64,000 nt of DNA from Galerina marginata (taxonomy: Eukaryota; Basidiomycota; Agaricomycetes; Agaricales; Galerinaceae). Location: contig JAECYW010000011.1 in assembly GCA_023014335.1 (NCBI GenBank), positions 1,922,001 through 1,986,000 of the forward strand, read 5' to 3'. Shown piece by piece: positions 57,489-64,000 of this stretch (position 1 is the stretch's first letter; the number at the start of each line of letters is the position of its first letter). The position numbers and the translations under genes are program-made. The notes under the pieces were generated by a model that did no database searches, was not told the origin of the DNA, and saw nothing but the letters and a program-made list of their open reading frames with translations.

Positions 57489-57892
57489 TTTGGGACGTTG
57501 ACTGGAGCCTGGGTTGTTTGAAGCTGAACTTCAGAGTTGGCCGTTGGTTAAGGATGAAGCATGAACATAGATCTTTCCAGGTTGTTTACAAAGCCCCCCC
57601 CCCCATTAGCTACTGCTGCTATGTGGTTCTAAAACAAGTACAGCATGACAAATGCAAGTTGCTGGGATTTCTTCGGGAACACTGGCCATCTATGTAGGTG
57701 TACTCTGGGTATGTTCAATGTCAACGTGACGGCTTGTAAAATAGTTACTTTATCTACTCTTACCTCTACCTTATCAGCTCCAGACTATCAAATGGATACA
57801 CAGTCTTCCACGCAAATATTGCTCGGACTCTTACACTTCAAGTCAAGCCGATTATCTACAGAAGTTTACATACAAACAAAAAACAAAGCACC

Positions 57893-59164
57893 TCATGCGG
57901 CATCGACAGGATTCCAGCTGATAGCGCCGGCCTTGCCACGATCAAGGTCATCCAGCTTCTGGACATCATCGGCATCTAATTCAAAGTCGTATAGCTTTGC
58001 ATTGGAGTGGATGCGCGAAGGGGTGGCACTCTTCGGAAGAGGGATGAATCTAAAGGGGAGGTGTGAGATTATTATCAGATAAAGAATACACATAGAAGGT
58101 AGAAATGTACCCTCTCTGCAGCGACCACCTAATTAAGATCTGAGCAGCATCACGGTTGTGCTATTTGAGTAAATATGTCCATAAATTTAAATCCCTGTAG
58201 AATTGCGGAAGAGCGCAAACCTTGGCAGCAATGGCCTGGATGACGGGATGGTCCGTCTTCCCACGGATGATGGGGCAGAAAGCCTGCACGACGATGTTTT
58301 TCTCCTTACAGAAGTTCACAATGGGCTTTTGCTGGTTGAATGGGTGGAGCTGCAGTGCGTAAGTGTGAACTAGTTATTTAAATCAAGTGGTGAGATTGGA
58401 TAGGTTACCTCAATCTGGTTGATGTCCGGAAGTTCATAGCCTGCATCTATAATTTCCTGAATGTGCTTCACACCACTGCCAGGAGTTCTCAGCTGTTGTT
58501 CTTGTTACTTGGAGGTTTTGTTATCGCTTACTAGTTGGATACGCCTACAGCCTTGACCTTTCCGGCAGCCTTAGCCTCGAGGAGGGCTTTCCAGGTTGCG
58601 AGACGACGTTCCTTCCCCGCGAGCGGGTCATGGATGAGGAACAAGTTGATGTAATCTAGAAGAACAGAAGACGGTCAGCAATGGTATATGCAACATGAAT
58701 TTGGATGCGCACCAAACTTCATTGCGGCGAGAGACTCGTCGACGCCTTTCTTAGTTTGTTCATAGCCATGGTTCCTGGACATAATTTTCGTCGCTGTGTG
58801 ATAAAATGCAAATGATTCGGTTAGGGACGGCTCTCACTTTTATAGTCTGTAGGGCCTAAACTTACTGATGAACACATCAGCCCTGTTCAGCCCAGACTCG
58901 CGCACGGCATCGGCGACCTGAGCTTCGTTATGGTAATATTGGGCGGAATCGACATGTCTGTCGTGATGCGGTGCGCGTTTGCAAGTCAGGACTACATCAT
59001 GCCAACTGGAGAGGAGAATGGACGCACCGATACCCGGCCTTGAATGCCTCAAGTACGGATGGTTTGGCGTCATCGTTCTCGAAGACGCCAAAGCCGAGGA
59101 CGGGGATTTCGACGCCTGACTGTGGGAGGCGGATAGTGGTGGAAAGTGTCAACTTAGAGGCCAT
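57893..59164 (-). CDS. Aldo-keto reductase, copy 2
   Basis: This is an intact AKR with the same exon plan as its neighbours. ATG 59164 opens with a GVEIPVLGFGVFEN segment. The tetrad residues are in HVDSAQYYHNE (Asp, Tyr), TTKIMS (Lys) and LFLIHDP (His). Further blocks are AVGVSNYG, ELPDINQIE|LHPFNQQKP, VQAFCPIIRGKTDHP, RDAAQILIRWSLQRG and IPLPKSATPSRIHSN. It ends WNPVDAA at TGA 57893. Where copies 1 and 3 have a Cys or Tyr residue, this copy often differs (QYYHNE, AFCPII), so substrate preference may have shifted. Duplication is the evident origin. A TATATAT box sits about 90 bases upstream of the ATG. Confidence 0.93.
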
Positions 59165-59254
59165 GGTTCAAGGTTTTGATTGTGCTGGGGAGAATTGGCA
59201 GTTGAAAGCAATTGAAGACGGGAATTGGGGTAAGAGAAGATGAGAAGATGGGAA

Positions 59255-59261
59255 ATATATA
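59255..59261 (-). promoter_or_regulatory. TATA-like box of AKR copy 2
   Basis: ATATATA lies about 90 bases upstream of the ATG at 59164. The position is suitable for a fungal TATA box. Confidence 0.4.
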
Positions 59262-59630
59262 CTGCTCGCAGTTTAAGGATTGCGTCAGTGAGTTGCGTGT
59301 ATTCCTCATCCATTTTAAACCTGTCAATCTGACAAACACTATAAGCTGGGTGAGAGTGGAACATGACAAAGAAAAACGAAAGAATCGGTGGACACTCGGT
59401 CTACTCTGGGTCTGTTCATGATGGTGGCAGAGTAAAAGCGGGACTCCGAGGAACTTCGAATGCAAATGATTGATCTTATCGGATCTGAAGTTTATCCCGT
59501 TGGTATTAGTGGTTTGCACGGATGTCAACAGGTATGCTCGCACTCAAGTTTTGCTCAGCCTGCCTGTGGCCTCATTGGTGGATGAAAATCGTTTACGTGT
59601 TTACATGCAAACAAAGTGCAACACTTCACT

Positions 59631-61000
59631 TCACTCTGCATCAACGGGATTCCAGCTGATAGAGCCGGCCTTGCCGAGATCAAGGGCATCCAGTTTTTGC
59701 ATATCTTCTTCGTCCAGTTCGAAATCGTATACCTCGGCATTGGAGCGGATGCGTGACGGCGTGGCACTCTTTGGAAGAGGCACATACCTAGATTAAAGAA
59801 TAATAATAAAGACGATCGTCAATATTTTGTCTGTTAGCCTGAGAAGAGGACATTTCAGGTATATTTGTGAAAGAAATGACGCACCCCTTCTGCAAGGACC
59901 ACCGGATCAAAATCTGAGCGGGGTCGCGGGTGTGCTAGATTCAGAAAATGTTATAAACGGTCGTTAGCTCAGGTTACTGAAGTTACAATAACAGCCAAAG
60001 CACATACTTTGATAGCAACCTCCTGGATAACAGGGTTATCCATCCGTCCGCGGATGATGGGGCAGTAAGCCTGCACGATGATGTTATTCTCCTCGCAGTA
60101 TTTGACAATTGGTTTTTGTTGGCAAAGCGGGTGAAGCTGAACATTGATTTGAGTTCAAGCACAGCTTCGCCTAGTTTCAGTCCTGTGGCGTACCTCAATC
60201 TGGTTAACATCAGGAAGCTCGTATCCGGCTTCCTTAATTTCCTCCATATGTTTCACCCCACTGGGCAGATAGAATTAAGGCAAATTATGAGATTGAGGAC
60301 TGGAAGACATTCCTTTAGCTACTCACTAGTTGGATACTCCGACTGCCTTGATTTTTCCTGCAGCCTTACCCTCCAGGAGGGCTTTGTACGTCGGCAGACG
60401 GCGGTCCTTGCCCGACAGCGGATCGTGGATGAGAAACAGGTCTACATAATCTATATTATAGAGGATATCCAGTCAAAATTTCTGCCAACGCAGAGGGCTT
60501 GAAGACAATGAGGAAGGGTACTACGCACCAAACTGCATTTTGGCGAGCGATTGATCTAGACCAGATTTCGTGGACTCATAGCCGTGAGTCTTAGACACGC
60601 ATTTCGTCGCTGAGTGGAAGATGGCAAGCAACCAGAGGCGAATTTATGATCAGAGGATCGATGTAAGTAGTTGCGTTCAACGCCTGCTCACTGATGAATA
60701 AGTCGACTCTATCGAGCCCAGACTGACGCACTGCCTCGCCAACCTGCGCTTCGTTCCTGTACACCTGGGCCGAATCGACGTGTCTAGAGGCACGGTAGAT
60801 TAGATCCTTGACGAATCATATGTTGCTGCCCTGCGAAGCTGCTGCTGGACGCACCTGTAGCCAGCCTTGAACGCCTCCACCACCGAGGGCGTGGCGTTCT
60901 GGTTTTGGAAGACACCAAATCCAAGGAGGGGCATCTCAATCCCACTACGAGAGAGACGAACGGTAGAGGAGAGGGTCAGTTTGCTAGCGGTGGAGGACAT
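59631..61000 (-). CDS. Aldo-keto reductase, copy 3
   Basis: This is the first of the three in transcription order. ATG 61000 is chosen because it gives MSSTASKLTLSSTVRLSR and then GIEMPLLGFGVFQNQN, matching the paralogues; an upstream in-frame ATG at 61096 would add an unlikely hydrophobic leader. The tetrad lies in HVDSAQVYRNE, TTKCVS and LFLIHDP. The middle and end read AVGVSNYG, ELPDVNQIE|LHPLCQQKP, VQAYCPIIRGRMDNP, HTRDPAQILIRWSLQKG and VPLPKSATPSRIRSN. It ends WNPVDAE at TGA 59631. All introns are short GT..AG. It is closest to copy 1 in sequence. A TATATA box lies about 60 bases upstream. Confidence 0.93.
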
Positions 61001-61058
61001 TATTCTTGAGTGGCGTGAGGGGAGGAGAAAGGGAAGACTTTGAGATGCCGGTTGAAGA

Positions 61059-61066
61059 CATATATA
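61059..61066 (-). promoter_or_regulatory. TATA box of AKR copy 3
   Basis: The minus strand reads CTATATATG about 60 bases before the ATG at 61000. This is a good TATA match at a plausible distance. Confidence 0.55.
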
Positions 61067-61481
61067 GCGTAGGCTCTGCGCGACGCGCGGGTACATTTCA
61101 CTTCATCTGGTGGCTGGCCACCGGCGGAAGGATGGTTTGACGTAGAATAAGTCAATGAAATGATGCAAGTCCCTCCTCACCTTGGGGACCTTCTCAAAAT
61201 TTGATGGCGTTGACGGCATCGTGATGGATCTGGACATTTGATCCCATCTTATCGGGAACGAGGTGAACTTGCTAGTACTTATGATCTATGATAGTAGCGA
61301 CCGTTGTCCGACACACAACTAGAAATATATGTACGGGATTCATTATCCATTCTGCCCAAGACTTCGCCTACTAGTAGACTAAAATGCAACCACTGAACGC
61401 AAAACACATGTTCGGTCAGGCTGGAGGAAATCGTTGTCGATTGGGCGAGTCGGTTGCCTCGACGTCTCATGAAAGTTCTTA

Positions 61482-62250
61482 TCAAGCAAAGGTAAACTAG
61501 GGAGTAAAGTCGCTTATTGGATGCATGAAAACCCAGTGGGAAGGTTACCAATGGCGGGAACATGCACGAAGTATTAATCGAACTTGAATTGGACAAAGCG
61601 AATGCAACTACGTTATTCAATACGCCTCTCCAGTTGCGAAGATTCCCCTGTGGTAGACGAAGGTAGCAAGGAGAGGATAAGATGGGCAGAAACGACTTGA
61701 GAAGAGCTGATTGGACGGGCGCCTATTTATAGCTTAAGGCTCAGGGCTGACATGACGTCATTTGACGCTGAACGATTTCAATTTGAGGCTGGATAAATCG
61801 CAAAAGCGGTATTGCACGGCATGTTCCTTTCCATCGTGAACTAGCTTTTGAATCCTTCACGAAACCAACACGTTTCTCCTACTAATAAACAAGCGCGCCG
61901 ACGCGTTGCGGCGTCACGTCAGCCTCTGGCGCAAAAGCTTTACCCTGATGGCCGCACGCCTGCGTCAGCCACTGTGTCCTGTATAAAAGGCTCTGCCTCT
62001 CCAGTCGTTGCTCCCCATCTTTTCTTCTCTTCATCCACATTGTCAGCTTTCACAGAGGGTCCTCAAGCTTGCGACTAGGGAGGGGTATTGGATGATGTTG
62101 ATGTCGAGCTCCGAGTTGCATTCGCTTTGTCCAGTTCGTTTAATACTTCGTACATGTTCCCGTCGCTGGTAGCTTTTCCCACTGGGTTTTTAATGCACCC
62201 AATGAGCGGCTTTTATCCTCTAATTTACCTTTGCGTGATAAGAGTTTTTG
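61482..62250. repeat. Long inverted duplication with a TATA box in each arm
   Basis: Arms at about 61482-61620 and 62105-62250 are reverse complements at roughly 80% identity by eye (shared words include GACAAAGCGAATGCAACT, CGAAGTATTAA and AACCCAGTGGGAA). Weaker similarity continues inward to TATA boxes pointing outward: TATAAATAG on the minus strand at 61723-61731 and TATAAAAGG on the plus strand at 61982-61990. The arms also encode similar short peptides (VAFALS..NTS.MFP.LV.FP.GF), but without a good ATG in the left arm. It may be an inverted promoter/5' leader duplication or the remains of a foldback element. Confidence 0.65.
61753..61760. promoter_or_regulatory. CRE-type palindrome TGACGTCA
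   Basis: This is a perfect 8-base ATF/CREB-type bZIP site in the spacer between the two divergent TATA boxes. The related CGTCACGTCA lies near 61911. Confidence 0.4.
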
Positions 62251-62623
62251 GCGTAAACGATCAAGCTAACTTCCAATTCCCGTCGATCTGGAGGTTACCT
62301 AGCCACCATATGTTTTTCAAATTAACGCTGGGTGTATTTCTGTCCGGTCGAGACGACGTAAAATAAAATTGATCATATTTTGGTGGCGGGTCTGGCGCAT
62401 TTTGAACTCAGGCCTTGGCTTGGTCCAAAGACGATATTGAACACCCCTCCTTGAATCATGACATTTCATTTCATATTAATATCTAACTAAACTGCATTTA
62501 CATGCACTCGCTCCGAAATCTATGAATAAATCTGACCAGGCTCCTCTACAGGGACCTCGCCAAATCCGTATCTACTTCAACCAAGAGGAAATCACATATG
62601 TATAAATGAGTAAGACGAAAAGA

Positions 62624-64000
62624 TCATTCCGTCTCGACGAATGCTCGATAAAATACCAGCTGCTCATCCGCCGACTCATTCACAAACTCCACTCCAGTAG
62701 CCGCACCAACGAAAAACACGTCTCCAAGCCCAACATTCAGACTCTGCGCCTCCTCGCCCCATCTTACTACGGCATTTCCTTCAGTAACGATGACAATACT
62801 CGGACCACCCAAAGGCGGGTGCTTCTCCGTCAGCGTCTTGCCCTCGCCTCCAAGTTTACCTTGGACGACCGAGAACTCGGGGATCGGCGGGTCGTACAAC
62901 GTCGACGCCTCCGACGCAGGTGATCTGAAAGGCTGCGGGTCGACGAAGTGCTTTGATGGGTCTGAGGCAGCGTATGTGAGCCCTGAGACCAAATTTGGTA
63001 CGTCCCGTAGCTTGGGGGTGAGCCCAGCACGGATGACGTTGTCAGAGTTGGCCATACATTCAATGCAGTCTGTATTTTGGAGAAGTATTACAAGAATTAT
63101 TGCGGTTGAGGAAATTTAACCAACTCACCTCCAGAAATATACGCGTGCGGTTCACCCGCGCCGAGAAAGATTGCCTCTCCGGGGCTCAGATGGACATAAT
63201 TAAGCATAAACGCGCATAGTATGCCCACATCGCCTGGAAATTGCACGTCGAGGGTCAGCACAAGCTTTGCTAAATCTTCACCCTCGCCGGGGTTCGTTTC
63301 GCGCGCCATATACCGCGCCACCAGGGCCTGTAGGCTCGCCTTGACCGCCGCCTCCTCGGCGGTCATCAGCGCAGCGAAGACGTTCTTGAGCGCGGCTTTT
63401 TCCTTCGGGCCGGTTGGCGTTGACGAGTCGGCTAGAGAGAGGAAGGTCTCGGCAATAAGAGGGCGGGATGAGGGCTGCGAGCTCAGGGGTGTTGGAGAGG
63501 TGTTTAGCAATTTCGGGGAGGGGGCGGAACCCGCATAAAGCGCGGAAGGGTGTGATGGCCAGCGCCATTTCTGGTTTATGGTTCGGGTCTGGGAAAACGT
63601 GGTTATCGTCTAGAGCAAGTGGGTAGATAAGGAGAAGATATGTACCTTTGTAGATATCCGGCCGTTGAGCGTGCAAGATCTCAGCCGTCTTCTTGTCGGG
63701 ATGGGTCTGGATGCTCAGTGCTTTCTCTATCGAGAGCACTTTAAACAGGAATGGCAGGTTCCCTTTGTCTGCCCCATCTGAGCTGAATTTCTCGAGCACT
63801 TGTGTGCCAATGAGCTCCGTTTGTTCAGCTATATGCGCGGACAAAGGAGCGTTTGAGGACCGCACAAGTGAAGGGGATTTGGGGTGAGTACCCATCCACA
63901 GCTGTGCTGTTTCTCATAAACCTCGAAAATCAGATGGCGGAATCACCTCGTACCTCTGCGTACGGCGATTCTTCATCGATCGTGAACCCCGGGATCTGCG
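62624..64000 (-). CDS. Mannose-6-phosphate isomerase (type I), 5' end outside the window, apparent frameshift
   Basis: The enzyme interconverts fructose-6-P and mannose-6-P, feeding cell-wall mannan and glycosylation. From the window edge it reads PGFTIDEESPYAE|LWMGTHPKSPS, then VLSIEKALSIQTHPDKK with a Zn-ligand His. Next come ITPFRALCGFRPLPEIAKHL, LSPGEAIFLGAGEPHAYISG with another Zn ligand, and CIECMANSDNVIRAGLTPK. It ends YRAFVETE at TGA 62624. Introns at about 63951-63905, 63644-63593 and 63125-63063 are good. Between PELAALIPPS and FLSLADSSTPTGP (around 63455) the frame shifts by one base with no intron to explain it. This may be a sequencing error or a damaged allele, since the rest is well preserved. 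The type I family call is firm. Confidence 0.9.

Noticed and set aside
1..64000. CRISPR arrays, bacterial operons, rRNA
   Set aside because: No regularly spaced identical repeats, no Shine-Dalgarno-led gene strings and no rRNA-like stretches were seen. Intron-rich genes show a fungal genome.

Overview
This window looks like a piece of a basidiomycete mushroom genome (Agaricomycetes). Genes are broken by many introns of about 45-65 bases with GT..AG ends. The families are those of mushrooms and wood or litter decayers: a DUF6533 seven-helix protein pair, a large JmjC-like protein, Plavaka- and hAT-type transposases, a GH7 cellulase remnant and a Helitron. I saw no prokaryotic features, CRISPR array, rRNA or convincing tRNA. 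All coordinates and splice sites were read by eye, without a database search.

Layout. 0.5-1.7 kb: a six-exon gene of unknown function. 3.9-5.9 kb: a pentatricopeptide-repeat protein, probably mitochondrial. 6.6-8.3 kb: a wrecked hAT transposase. 8.7-14.7 kb (minus): a large many-exon JmjC-fold protein whose metal-binding Asp appears to be Ala. 15.0-17.4 kb: a wrecked Plavaka-type transposase. 18.2-20.7 kb: a GC-rich repeat island. 20.8-21.5 kb: a GH7 cellobiohydrolase pseudogene. 23.0-24.6 kb: a RING protein with a second Cys-rich domain. 24.9-29.7 kb: two broken PuuE-type polysaccharide deacetylase/allantoinase copies followed by a broken NCS1 permease, which looks like a dying purine or allantoin utilisation cluster.

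31.8-41.5 kb is a mobile-element nest. It holds a 655-bp non-autonomous hAT element with a perfect 8-bp target duplication. Next to it is a 1552-bp LTR element that carries only gag, with two identical 165-bp LTRs and a 5-bp duplication. Then comes an intact 2365-residue, AT-rich Helitron replicase-helicase that ends in a ubiquitin-specific-protease-like domain. This nest is the most unusual part of the window.

45.0-49.0 kb (minus): SPT16 of the FACT histone chaperone. 49.9-51.4 and 54.3-55.9 kb: two DUF6533 membrane proteins with matching exon lengths, flanking a second GC-rich repeat island. 56.1-61.0 kb (minus): three tandem, intact aldo-keto reductases. 61.5-62.25 kb: an inverted duplication with a TATA box in each arm. 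62.6-64.0 kb (minus): phosphomannose isomerase, cut by the window edge and with an apparent frameshift.

The core genes (SPT16, PMI, PPR) appear to be ordinary housekeeping genes. The accessory genes are mostly tandem duplications (AKR, DUF6533, PuuE) or decaying metabolic genes between transposon remains.
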